Shown piece by piece: positions 38,387 to 47,663 of a stretch of DNA of 64,000 bases. Positions within the stretch are counted from its first letter, which is position 1. Every line of letters begins with the position of its first letter. The notes under the pieces are model-generated. The model did not search any database. It had not been told where the DNA came from and saw only the letters and a program-made list of their open reading frames with translations. This stretch comes from Scheffersomyces stipitis CBS 6054. Taxonomy: Eukaryota > Ascomycota > Pichiomycetes > Serinales > Debaryomycetaceae. Both the position numbers and the translations under genes were made by a program. The stretch covers positions 930,001 to 994,000 of the forward strand of contig NC_009044.1 of the NCBI RefSeq assembly GCF_000209165.1, written 5' to 3'.

Positions 38387-38406
38387 GACAGCTGACAGCT
38401 GACAGC
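38387..38406. repeat. Tandem 7-bp repeat GACAGCT
   Basis: There are two full copies and a six-base third of GACAGCT. Overlapping palindromic AGCTGACAGCT units make it a possible dimeric binding array. The doubled TGGCTAGC follows about 25 bp later. Confidence 0.55.
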
Positions 38407-39618
38407 AGATTTTGAAGAAATTTCCAGTGTATGGCTAGCCTGGCTAGCAAAATATGATAATTTTTATATCCGATTTATATTAATATTATTAAGTAGGTAG
38501 TCATATAGTATTTTCAGCTGGCACACTCTGGGAGTAGTAGGCCCGATTAAGCTGAGATTGTATGGATTGGGTTGAGTCTGTGTGAACGTGCATGAAATAG
38601 AAGTGAAACTTCCCAAGCCTTGATTGCTGAAATAGTTAGACTGAGCGCGAGATAGTTGACAGGAGTTTGGTGTTTGTAGTGAAGCGTAGCATGGCCAATA
38701 TGTTTCCGGCAAAGTATATTCTGGCGGGGACAAGCTTGTGGTAAGTGCTGTTCTCGGAACACCAGTGCGTTTGGATTGGGAGAATTTCAAATGTTGGAGA
38801 TGCACAGATGCTGCGATGAAGATTTTCAGGGACCGAATTGAACACTTGCAAACAGTAAAGCTGTGGCCAACGCCAGCCACTTTCACTCAACCATTGGCTA
38901 AGAGACATACTCGATGTACGTCTTGATCCTACCATCTCTGACAGTCTCTGGTGCCCCAGCTCTCTTGCTCTCTATTTTGCACGTTCCAGAAGCGTGGTGC
39001 AGACAAGCTGTTTGGGAACAGAATCTACAGAAAATATCAGGCAGACAGGCAAAAAATACACACCAAAAAAATACAAAATAGTCTAAAATGGATTAGCTTT
39101 CCTTGCTGCAGCACACGACCCTCGGCCTACCAAAACAGCTTCTATATTCTGGTGCCGGCTAGAACCCACACTCAACTCAGCTCAGGGCAGACGCATTTTA
39201 ATTTTACTATAGGCATGCCTCTGGGATAATCGCCAAAACCTGGTCTGTTGATAATTGTGTTGACTATTCTTTCGCTTCTGTACTTTGCTTCTGGTGTTGA
39301 TTGAGAACTTGTTCTTTTTCTTTTCTATCAATATTATCCGTTCGTTTGTTTGCTCTGTTTGGCAGCCCTCTGTTTATTTCACAACCAGCTTCTCACATCG
39401 CATCGCAAGCAGTTGTCTTATCATCACACAGAAATAGCAATACATACCCATTCTTGCTCTTTAACACAAATACACAATTCAAACGTCAAGAGCCTGCTGC
39501 CTCGGATAAACAGCGCTGTTCACCATAGAAAACCGTTCATAGCTGCTACTCATTGACTCGATCTACGACTCACAACAGATCTATAAAGCATAGCATATAG
39601 CATCGCATCCCACATCCC

Positions 39619-39684
39619 ATGGTCCCTGCTCCCTATATTTACACTACACTATTGCTCAATACCTTTATTACTTTATTGCTGTAA
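39619..39684 (+). promoter_or_regulatory. Candidate uORF (21 codons) in the BNI4-like leader
   Basis: This ATG is the only one I find between about 39216 and the main ATG at 39972. It opens a 21-codon frame ending in TAA at 39684. A single uORF in an otherwise ATG-free 750-nt leader suggests translational control, if transcription starts upstream of it. Confidence 0.35.
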
Positions 39685-39971
39685 ACAGACTCGGGTCTTC
39701 ATTTGCCTATATTCATCAAGCCATTGCTTTCATTCGATCCATCCACATTCGCTAAGTACAATATTTTCTTCTCATTCTACACATCACACTAGACATAGAC
39801 TTATCTCTAGACAACCAAATAGCATTAATAGCCCCCAAACTCAACTATACTCCATCTGGAACTATTCTACAGCTTCCAGAATCATACTCAACTCTCCAAG
39901 TTGTACTATCAGCATCATCAACAATCCTCGCACTCGCTTAAAACATCTGGATTGTCTCATACTACATAACC

Positions 39972-42900
39972 ATGGCTGAAAGCTTAACCTATTCGTCGCG
40001 GAAAAACTCTTTGACCTCCATCTCGACCACGGGGACTGGATCTGGCGCCAACAAGTCGGTGCGAAACATGTCTACCGATAATCTCATCTCGCTAGAGGAT
40101 AAGTTTATGAAGAAACAGATCAAGAAAGTGCCCAATGGGTTCGGCTCCAAATCATCTCCACCTCAAAGCTCACATCAACAGTACCACCTCCAGCACACGC
40201 ATTTTCTGCTGCCTCAATCTCAGCAACAAACCTTCCACTCCCAGCACCCCCACCAGAAAATGCGCCAGCACTCAGTACCTCAATACCAACAGATCAGTCC
40301 ACAGCATATGCCTCCACAGCAGCAGCAACAGCAGCTACATATTCTTCCCAAAGGCTCTTCTAGTCCTAACTCAGCGCCAGATTCACCACAGAGTGCCAAC
40401 GGAGGAGCTTTCTACTTCCCCAACGGTGAAGTGTTCAGACCCAGGGCCACTCCAACGAAGAGAAATAGACCTAACAAGATCCACCACCTGATCCCATCGG
40501 GCGGCCTGCCTCAGGGAACCTCCGCTCCACAATTCCATGGACCTCCTCAACAGATTCATGGATACCGTAGTCAACAAAACGTAAACGTAAGCCAGATTGC
40601 CCCACCAGCACGTAATACTCCGCCAAGTGCTTTCCACCAGTTGCCATCACACTTGCATCAGCAATTCCAGCCTATACAGACATCCGTGGTCCATATGCCT
40701 GCCGTAATCGCTAATGGCACTACTTCTTCAGCATCCTCGATCTCTCATCGGTCGAGTTCTAATAACTCAGATTCTCAAGATTCAATAGTAGGAGATGCTT
40801 CACTTCATTCTCTCAACTCGCTAAACAATTCATCTTCAACCACAGTTACCAGTGTGAGCAACAGCATTCACGTTGTTCCCCAGACCGTCATCCCCAGTAT
40901 ATATAGCCAAATCAAAGCATTCAAACACGACTCTTGCAACACAATTTCAACGAAGCTGGATCCTTCTAGTAATTGGGCTGTCAATGAACTCAGTCTGAAT
41001 TCGTCTGACAAATATGTTGAAGAAGAAGTACCAAAGGGCATAAATTTGGCCAGTTTGGCGGAGACATCGCCAGCATTGTCGACATTCTCTTCAGAAAAGA
41101 GTGCCTCATTAAGTTCTTTGCAAGAAGGAGAACACATGATTATAGCTGAAAGTAAAGACTTGCAGAAATCCGAGTCGAACTCGTCTTCTTTCTCTCACAT
41201 CTCTGTTTCTTCGTCATTCTCCTCTTCCAGTTCGAACGAATCCAGTACAACCATGCCAAATTCTAATGTTGCTCGTTCTACCTCCAATACACCTACTACG
41301 TCCATAAATACAGAAGAAGGCAATGTTGTTGGTCAAACTAACATTTTCAATGATCAGCATACCATCATTTCGCCGGTAACTCCAACATCGGTTAAATCTA
41401 ATAGTGGGCCATTCGATACTGAGGATAGAATAACTCCAAATGTTCGTCAAGAGTCATCAAACGAATCTTTATCTACTGAAGTCACGTTGATTCTGGAATG
41501 TCACAATGAATCGGTTGCAGATGATAATGACCATGATAATGATCAGGAGGATACTGTTCATGACAATGACGACACCAATGTCGAACAGGTAGAAAGTGAA
41601 GTTGATAATGCTACGACGAAAGCTGGAGACAACAACGTTGGTAAGACGCCAGTGAACATATCTGGTGCATCTTTTAACAAAGAGAGCTCTAGCAGTGATG
41701 AAACAAATGAAACTACAGACTTTTCTTCAAGTTCTCGCACAGAAGAAGAAAAAGAAGAATCGGAGGCTTCCGAAGAATCTTCAGAAGCAAACACTAACAG
41801 AAATAGCAGAAGCAGTATTTTGCCAGAACCTACGATTGATGATGAAGACTACAGTATTATCGAGGACTATACTTTTGAAGAGATCGAAGTAGTCACTGAA
41901 AGAAATGAAGTTGTAGACAGCAACAGAACTCCAGTGATGACGAAACTTCTTGATACATCAAATATTTTAGGACATGATGAGATTCCAGAGACCATGGTAG
42001 ATAGAGTAATCGATATAGATGACGAGCACTCTATTCACATTCGTTCTCCACCAACCTCAGCCCCAACAACACCAAGAAGTTCTATGCATTTTGAATCTAA
42101 TGATCATGATGGGTTTGTTAAACTCTTGCAAGACACTCAGAATGAGGTTCCACCACGAGCAGATGTAATTGTTATTCATAAGCCCAGAAGAAAGCCACCA
42201 CAGGAGGATTTCCTTCCAGAGGAAGGTAAACTAGAAAATGCACCAGTCCTTGAAGTGGAGACTTTGAGAGCTTCTTCGTCTTCACCTCCATTGCTCTTGA
42301 ATGATAAACCAGTTATTGCAGAACACGATGAGGGCCTGAACGGTCCGTCGATTATTGGAGAACATCAGAGTAAAGCTATGACTGAAGTTCTCGGTTCTTT
42401 AGCTCCGGGAAAACAAATCCCTAGAATGAGATCGTTGTTGGATGTAGCAGAATCTGATGCCATTAAAAAAGTCATTCCTGCTCCTACTGCTACTATTCAG
42501 ATTCCGTCGAGAAGTGGATCGTCTTCTACAATTTCTAGTATTGAATCGTCTAATCACTACGTTCAACCTCCACCAACGTACAGAGTACCACCCATTAGAA
42601 CTTTAAAGGCTAGAACTAAATCATTGCCTCTGTTGAACGATCAAGCAAGCACTTGGTCGCTGAAGAAGTCACCGTCCACGGCTAACTTTAAAAGTTTATG
42701 GAACAAAATCAAGGTGAAATTGCCTGATAAAGACACCATGATTCCAGTTGCTCGAGTAGTAACAGCAAATTCCACAACAAGCTCTTCTACCACACTGAAG
42801 AAGATCAAGAAGTCATTTTCGTTTGGTAATTTGAGAAAAGCTCCGTCTACCACATCGAGTCCACCACTTCCTGCTATTCCGGTTGTGGACAGTAATTCAA

Positions 42901-43859
42901 ACGCCTTGCCTAAATCGCCAAGAAAGAGTCTCTTTGAGGAGATTCCTCATTTCGAAATCGAAAACTTGCCCACCATTGAAACCGAGTCAGACTTATTTGG
43001 TGATATGATGGATAATTTCGACACTCTGATAAACTATGATGATCTTGTGAAGCCCATCAAACCTACGATTTCGAATAGTTCGGCAGTAGATGGAAAAGCA
43101 ATAGACCCATTCTTGAACGATGATGAGTTGACAAAGGATCAAATAAAGGACCAACAAGAGAAGGACGAGGAGGTGTCAGTTTCTGCAGCTGTATCCAAGG
43201 ATATCTTTACTCATGGTGATTACAGCGAAGACAATTCCATTAACAATCCTAGACATTCTACCGACCTGGTCTATATTGATGAGAATATTAAGTTCCTTCA
43301 GGATGAGTTTGTCTGGTCATCGTTAGAAGATGGAAGACTTAGCAGAGTATTGATTGAGAAAGAAGAACCGGAAATGGCTCCTAATTCTGTTGTTCCTGAG
43401 CGTAAGGTTGGAAGACATGGTGGTGAAACTATTATCATCAACAGTGAACAGTTGTACTACATCTTCAACAATTTGACAGATTTTCAAAGAAGACATTTAC
43501 CACCTCATTTGAAGTACATCAAGCAATTCAGAGACTACAAGTATGTGGAAATAAGTGTCATGAAGTTCGAAGACTTGTCGGAAGTTGAAATGAAGTCAGA
43601 TATCGTCCACTCAGCTCCAATCTTGAAGAAGAAACACGATGCCAGTGCACCAAAGAAGAAGGTCATGTTTTCCAACAAGATATTTGTCAATGAAACTTTT
43701 GCACCAGAAATGTACAAGCGTTACAACAAGGCAGTTACGCAGTACACTTTGACGGAGTCTAGTGAAATCAACAAGATCAAGAATGAATTGAACTACTTCA
43801 AATGCAATGAGATGTTGGTTCACGAGAGTTCGCAGAACAATACTCACTTCTTCTATTGA
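39972..43859 (+). CDS. BNI4: Bud-neck scaffold, Bni4-like PP1-targeting protein (1295 aa)
   Basis: This is a very long, mostly disordered protein rich in Ser, Asn, Gln and Pro. A Gln/His tract lies around 60-125 and acidic blocks around 515-620. Only the ends look conserved. The N-terminus is MAESLTYSSRKNSL with ISLEDKFMKKQIKK. The C-terminal 70 residues contain KKVMF (1229-1233), an RVxF-type docking motif for phosphatase Glc7. After it come SNKIFVNETF, MYKRYNKAVTQYTL and VHESSQNNTHFF. Bni4 tethers chitin synthase III and Glc7 to septins at the bud neck. AFR1 is the alternative relative with a similar tail. S. cerevisiae Bni4 is shorter (892). The gene has a long leader with one uORF. Confidence 0.72.
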   Translation: MAESLTYSSRKNSLTSISTTGTGSGANKSVRNMSTDNLISLEDKFMKKQIKKVPNGFGSKSSPPQSSHQQYHLQHTHFLLPQSQQQTFHSQHPHQKMRQHSVPQYQQISPQHMPPQQQQQQLHILPKGSSSPNSAPDSPQSANGGAFYFPNGEVFRPRATPTKRNRPNKIHHLIPSGGLPQGTSAPQFHGPPQQIHGYRSQQNVNVSQIAPPARNTPPSAFHQLPSHLHQQFQPIQTSVVHMPAVIANGTTSSASSISHRSSSNNSDSQDSIVGDASLHSLNSLNNSSSTTVTSVSNSIHVVPQTVIPSIYSQIKAFKHDSCNTISTKLDPSSNWAVNELSLNSSDKYVEEEVPKGINLASLAETSPALSTFSSEKSASLSSLQEGEHMIIAESKDLQKSESNSSSFSHISVSSSFSSSSSNESSTTMPNSNVARSTSNTPTTSINTEEGNVVGQTNIFNDQHTIISPVTPTSVKSNSGPFDTEDRITPNVRQESSNESLSTEVTLILECHNESVADDNDHDNDQEDTVHDNDDTNVEQVESEVDNATTKAGDNNVGKTPVNISGASFNKESSSSDETNETTDFSSSSRTEEEKEESEASEESSEANTNRNSRSSILPEPTIDDEDYSIIEDYTFEEIEVVTERNEVVDSNRTPVMTKLLDTSNILGHDEIPETMVDRVIDIDDEHSIHIRSPPTSAPTTPRSSMHFESNDHDGFVKLLQDTQNEVPPRADVIVIHKPRRKPPQEDFLPEEGKLENAPVLEVETLRASSSSPPLLLNDKPVIAEHDEGLNGPSIIGEHQSKAMTEVLGSLAPGKQIPRMRSLLDVAESDAIKKVIPAPTATIQIPSRSGSSSTISSIESSNHYVQPPPTYRVPPIRTLKARTKSLPLLNDQASTWSLKKSPSTANFKSLWNKIKVKLPDKDTMIPVARVVTANSTTSSSTTLKKIKKSFSFGNLRKAPSTTSSPPLPAIPVVDSNSNALPKSPRKSLFEEIPHFEIENLPTIETESDLFGDMMDNFDTLINYDDLVKPIKPTISNSSAVDGKAIDPFLNDDELTKDQIKDQQEKDEEVSVSAAVSKDIFTHGDYSEDNSINNPRHSTDLVYIDENIKFLQDEFVWSSLEDGRLSRVLIEKEEPEMAPNSVVPERKVGRHGGETIIINSEQLYYIFNNLTDFQRRHLPPHLKYIKQFRDYKYVEISVMKFEDLSEVEMKSDIVHSAPILKKKHDASAPKKKVMFSNKIFVNETFAPEMYKRYNKAVTQYTLTESSEINKIKNELNYFKCNEMLVHESSQNNTHFFY

Positions 43860-43981
43860 TTCTATATATACATCTAGGGTATTAGATTAATGTGGTCCGG
43901 GAATTTTGGGATATTTTTGCATAGTTCGTAATAGTAATTAATACATATTTAAAGAGACGCATAGACTTACCGACAGTTTGA

Positions 43982-44428
43982 TTAACTTCCACGATAGGTA
44001 GTGTAACTGTGGTTGGACAACAACAACGGAATATGGTAGTGGTTATCAGGAGGGTCTTGCACCATGAAAGTGATTTCCACAAAGGGAAAGAATGTTCTTT
44101 GCGGATCTTTCAATTCGCTGAAGTACTTGCCAGTGTAGAACTTGACTCTATATATACCCGGCTTCAAGGTGGACCATGTGTTTTCAGTGACACCGACATC
44201 TGCCTTCTGTGATGACTCCAACTGTGGATCTAATATCCATTTCTTGATGCGGCCGTCTTTGTCAGTTTTGTTCATGGCAAATGGCTTAGGAGTCGACCCT
44301 ACAGGCAAGTCAAATGTGGTTTGGTCTTCTGCGGAAGACGAGATCAAGAAGATTTGACAAAGAACGTCCAGTGCTGGACTGCCCAGAGTTGTATCTAAGA
44401 TATGGCATGTGATTGGATCTACTGACAT
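43982..44428 (-). CDS. 5-hydroxyisourate hydrolase, transthyretin-like (148 aa)
   Basis: The fold and motifs are those of the HIU hydrolase branch of transthyretins: DPITCHILDTT with His9 at the N-terminus, LKPGIYRVKF in the middle, and the diagnostic C-terminal YRGS (145-148). The enzyme hydrolyses 5-hydroxyisourate, the uricase product, on the way to allantoin. Two CTG codons fall in the first strand (codons 15 and 20). Reading them as Ser gives D-T-T-S-G, which suits the usually polar site. There is no PTS1 or obvious PTS2, so it may be cytosolic. A palindromic GATA pair lies about 105-120 bp upstream, fitting nitrogen control. Confidence 0.93.
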   Translation of the reverse strand: MSVDPITCHILDTTLGSPALDVLCQIFLISSSAEDQTTFDLPVGSTPKPFAMNKTDKDGRIKKWILDPQLESSQKADVGVTENTWSTLKPGIYRVKFYTGKYFSELKDPQRTFFPFVEITFMVQDPPDNHYHIPLLLSNHSYTTYRGS

Positions 44429-44530
44429 TGAAGAACGGTTGAATATGTATTGGGCAGTTTTGAAAGAAGTGAATTCGTTGTAGGATTACAAGAGGCAGAT
44501 ACATTTTAAAGAATGAAAAATCTGGATTCC

Positions 44531-44547
44531 GATAAGATTCTCTTATC
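44531..44547. promoter_or_regulatory. Palindromic GATAAG pair upstream of HIU hydrolase
   Basis: GATAAGA (44531-44537), TTC and TCTTATC (44541-44547) form a 17-bp inverted repeat with two outward-mirrored GATAAG sites. Paired GATAAG is the classic UAS-NTR of nitrogen-catabolite genes, bound by Gln3/Gat1-type factors. It lies 103-119 bp upstream of the start in a gap of only 191 bp. Confidence 0.6.
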
Positions 44548-44619
44548 ACGGAGATCGCCGAATACTTTTGGAATGTATACAAGATCTACTACACAGCTGC
44601 AAAAATATATCCATTCTCA

Positions 44620-46056
44620 TTACAATTCTCGATGCAAATTTATATACGTCCACTGAGCAAGTCGACGATTATATTTCCAATTATTATCTTCATGGAGATA
44701 GTTGGAAAGTATAATCGAGATTATTCCGTTAACCAACTCCTGGCTGATGTCTCCAAGATTTTTGCTGGTTGCGAAGTTGTGAGTATATTGTGCCACGTCT
44801 AGTGGCTGAGAGCGGTAGTTATGAATTGATTCTTCTTTTATGGCTCTTAGAGTATCATCTATATCATAAAAAAGAAGCTTGAGATTTTTCAGATGCACAT
44901 TTTGAGATCTGGAGACTTTGATCAAAAGGAAGTCCACTTGAAGCTTGTGTCGCACTTTATGAAATATTATTCTCCTCCTTGATTTGACATCGTTCACACT
45001 TTCTAAGGTTGCCAAGGGCGAAGACGCTAACTCAAGTTCAGTTAGCTGATCCAACAAACTGCTTATGTTGTTGTCTTTGAATAACTTATAGAGCTTGAAA
45101 GTCTGGAACAGTCGTCCAATTATGTACTTTACCATCTCCATCATTAGTTGAAACTGTGATACAATTGGCATTGGGTTCTCGTGAACCTTGACTATTTCTA
45201 TCTCGTCGCTATCGATATCCATTACCTCTCGTGGAGATATCAGTTGATCGTCATCAATTATTACTACTCCATCTATTTCAATGAATTCCTTGCGGTCAGA
45301 GGAGTGGGTCATCTTTTTGTGGATCAACATGCTGTCTTCGCCATTAAACGTTGGCAAATCCAAACTCTCTGTTACACACAATTCTTTCCGTGCGTTTCGA
45401 CGTTCCAACTCGCAATATTCAAACCTTTGAGGAAGAGCAAAAGTGGCTTCTTGGTGATTTGGTGGCATATATACCCAGGGATATTGAAACATATTGTTTC
45501 TGTATGCGAGCGCTTCAGACCAAAAGGCTAGTTCTAAATGGATATCTGACGGTTGTCCTACCACTTTGACAACATCGGCATCTATTTGATATCCGTATCT
45601 TTTCCAGTACAGAATGGGCCCCTCCACTTCAACAATTTTAGCATACCAATTGCTGTCGTAAGTTAACGACAATTCTACACATTTTTTCTGGAAGACTTTG
45701 ACGTTTATCGACAGTTGTTTGGCCAGCGACGAGTCGTCTATAGTGAACAAGGTGAAGTTACGCAGATCGTCAGTACCATCAGACTTTTCAATGTATCTGC
45801 TGCCAGTAATCCTTCCTACAATTTTTACTCTATTAATGGGATAGTTATGGATCATCATCGTCAGATGGATATTACGCGCACCTCCACCATAAATCGAGCT
45901 TAGTTTGACACTGTTCTCGATATCTTTAGTGAGAATAGGCACTGTTACGTTTATAGTAGGGGCGTGGTGAAATACTTCTGGAACATAGTAAGTGACTCCA
46001 TGACGTCGTAGTGCTATGTGGTTCTGCCCTGGAGCGATGTCTATTACTGGGTTCAT
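44620..46056 (-). CDS. STN1: CST telomere-capping subunit Stn1 (478 aa)
   Basis: The N-terminal OB fold (about 55-175) contains the Stn1 signature IHNYPINRVKIVGRITGS, followed by FTIDDSS. A linker with acidic stretches (IDGVVIIDDD and MDIDSDEIEIV) leads to a C-terminal helical, winged-helix-like half (about 290-478). The length matches S. cerevisiae Stn1 (494). Stn1 joins Ten1 and Cdc13 to protect chromosome ends and recruits DNA polymerase alpha-primase for C-strand fill-in. The start ATG is at 46056. It is transcribed divergently from RRP8, 341 bp away. Confidence 0.8.
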   Translation of the reverse strand: MNPVIDIAPGQNHIALRRHGVTYYVPEVFHHAPTINVTVPILTKDIENSVKLSSIYGGGARNIHLTMMIHNYPINRVKIVGRITGSRYIEKSDGTDDLRNFTLFTIDDSSLAKQLSINVKVFQKKCVELSLTYDSNWYAKIVEVEGPILYWKRYGYQIDADVVKVVGQPSDIHLELAFWSEALAYRNNMFQYPWVYMPPNHQEATFALPQRFEYCELERRNARKELCVTESLDLPTFNGEDSMLIHKKMTHSSDRKEFIEIDGVVIIDDDQLISPREVMDIDSDEIEIVKVHENPMPIVSQFQLMMEMVKYIIGRLFQTFKLYKLFKDNNISSLLDQLTELELASSPLATLESVNDVKSRRRIIFHKVRHKLQVDFLLIKVSRSQNVHLKNLKLLFYDIDDTLRAIKEESIHNYRSQPLDVAQYTHNFATSKNLGDISQELVNGIISIILSNYLHEDNNWKYNRRLAQWTYINLHREL

Positions 46057-46397
46057 TTGTTGTTATATCAGACTCAAGTCTATCATTGTAAGTATAGACA
46101 TAAGTGTATAGTCTTGATTATGATCTTTAACTTGGGATCGTTCTCAGGCACAAGTTCAATTAATCGTATTTGTTTATTTGTGAATTTGAAGCTTGCTTCT
46201 TCTTGTTATCCTCCTCAAAGAGTTGATTTATAAACGTAAATATAGGATCATGGAGAATCTGAAGACTGTAGATATCGTGTACTCCTGTATGGTATCTTTT
46301 TTTTTGCCCATCTACTCTGTGCGGTTTTTAAGATGAGCTCTTCTTTGTAGAAGGAATTGAAGTTAAATATATCTCCAAGATATACAATTTAGTAAAA
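46057..46397. other. Divergent STN1/RRP8 promoter
   Basis: This 341-bp shared promoter contains GATGAGCT (46332-46339), close to the PAC element of ribosome-biogenesis genes, about 60 bp before the RRP8 ATG. A run of T (about 46298) lies just upstream of it. I see nothing else. Confidence 0.5.
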
Positions 46398-47663
46398 ATG
46401 GCTTTGTTCCAGGTTAGTGGCTGGGACTTAAAGAACGAAACCGTGGCTGTCGGTGGCACAGGCGCAAAGAAGAAGTCCAACAGAGAAAAAAAGAGAGCCA
46501 GGCAACAAATTAAGGAACTTGAAAAGTCTCAGCAATCTGAAGATGTAGCCGAACAAGAAGATGAAATCATAAAAGAAATAGACGAACCAGAGAAAGAAGA
46601 GAAGAAGATCAAAAAAGAAAAGAAAATAAAGAAAAGAAAACACGAAGAATCTGAAAAAAGCTCTTCAACAACTTCTCCGGCTGCTGCTATAGTAAATCCT
46701 ACTGTAGATGCACCTATACCTATTACTACACAGAAACTCACTCCATTGCAACAGAAGATGATGGCTAAATTGTCTGGATCCAGATTCAGATGGATAAACG
46801 AACAATTATATACAATCTCGTCGGAAGAGGCTCTCAGTTTGTTAAAGCTGCAACCTTCCTTGTTCGACGAGTACCATCAAGGATTCAGATCGCAAGTCCA
46901 AGCGTGGCCAGAAAACCCTGTAGATGTGTTTGTCGACCAGATCAAGACTCGTGCCTCTCAGAGACCTATTAATGCTCCCGGTGGTTTGCCTGGTTTTCCC
47001 GACAAGAAAGTTGTTGTTGCCGATATGGGTTGTGGGGAAGCCCAGCTAGCCTTAGATGTGAACAACTTTGTTAAACAATACAACGCTCAAGGGGCTAAAA
47101 AGAAATTCTCGAAAGGTAACAATAACAAGAGATTACAAACTGGACCCAAAACATTGGAAATCGAAGTACATAGTTTTGACTTGAAGAAGCACAACGACAG
47201 AATAACCGTGGCCGATATTAAGAATGTGCCGTTGCCAGATGGGTCATGTACGGTGGTGATTTTCTGTTTGGCATTGATGGGAACCAACTTTTTAGATTTC
47301 ATAAAAGAAGCCTACAGATTGTTGGCTCCTCGAGGCGAGTTGTGGATTGCCGAAATCAAATCGAGATTCACTGAGTCGTCCGAAAAGAAAACAGTCAAAC
47401 CAGAGGACGTCGGACAGGAATTCGTGGACGCCTTGAAGTTGTGTGGTTTCTTCCACAAGAAGACAGACAACGACAATAAGATGTTCACTCGTTTTGAGTT
47501 TTTCAAGCCACCTCAAGACATTATCGCTGAGAGAAACGCGAAGTTGGAAAGAAGAAAGAAATTCATTGAACAGGAGTCGGAAAAGGAAGACTTGGAGACT
47601 AAAAGAGCACAAACTCCAGAAGGTAAATGGCTCTTGAAGCCATGTATTTACAAGAGAAGATAG
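46398..47663 (+). CDS. RRP8: 25S rRNA (adenine-N1) methyltransferase Rrp8 (421 aa)
   Basis: A lysine-rich, low-complexity N-terminus (20-90) is typical of nucleolar proteins. The conserved part begins at KLSGSRFRWINE (125-136), then SLFDEYHQGFRSQV and WPENPVDVF. The Rossmann-like SAM-binding core follows: ADMGCGEAQLA (208-218), HSFDLK, DIKNVPLPDGS and the FCLALMGTN motif IV region, ending in GKWLLKPCIYKRR. Rrp8 makes m1A645 in 25S rRNA and acts in pre-rRNA cleavage at A2. Codon 151 (before QPSLF) is CTG and should be Ser. The length is close to the 392 residues of S. cerevisiae. Confidence 0.95.
   Translation: MALFQVSGWDLKNETVAVGGTGAKKKSNREKKRARQQIKELEKSQQSEDVAEQEDEIIKEIDEPEKEEKKIKKEKKIKKRKHEESEKSSSTTSPAAAIVNPTVDAPIPITTQKLTPLQQKMMAKLSGSRFRWINEQLYTISSEEALSLLKLQPSLFDEYHQGFRSQVQAWPENPVDVFVDQIKTRASQRPINAPGGLPGFPDKKVVVADMGCGEAQLALDVNNFVKQYNAQGAKKKFSKGNNNKRLQTGPKTLEIEVHSFDLKKHNDRITVADIKNVPLPDGSCTVVIFCLALMGTNFLDFIKEAYRLLAPRGELWIAEIKSRFTESSEKKTVKPEDVGQEFVDALKLCGFFHKKTDNDNKMFTRFEFFKPPQDIIAERNAKLERRKKFIEQESEKEDLETKRAQTPEGKWLLKPCIYKRR

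Larger units (their letters stand above)
37365..39971. other. Long divergent regulatory region (2.6 kb) and BNI4-like leader
   Basis: This is the largest gap in the window, between the secreted-protein gene and the BNI4-like gene. It holds a GC-richer segment (37850-38260), tandem GACAGCT units at 38387-38406, a doubled TGGCTAGC near 38432-38449 and TGCCCCAG at 38952-38959. From about 39216 to 39971 there is a pyrimidine-rich, almost ATG-free leader. Several frames of 70-140 codons exist, but those I checked lack an ATG start or domains. No RNA gene was seen. Confidence 0.55.

Noticed and set aside
37425..38886. Minus-strand ORFs of 95-140 codons in the 2.6-kb gap
   Set aside because: The ones checked (at 37912-38262 and 38464-38886) open with a non-ATG codon. 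The translations have no domain and unlikely compositions.
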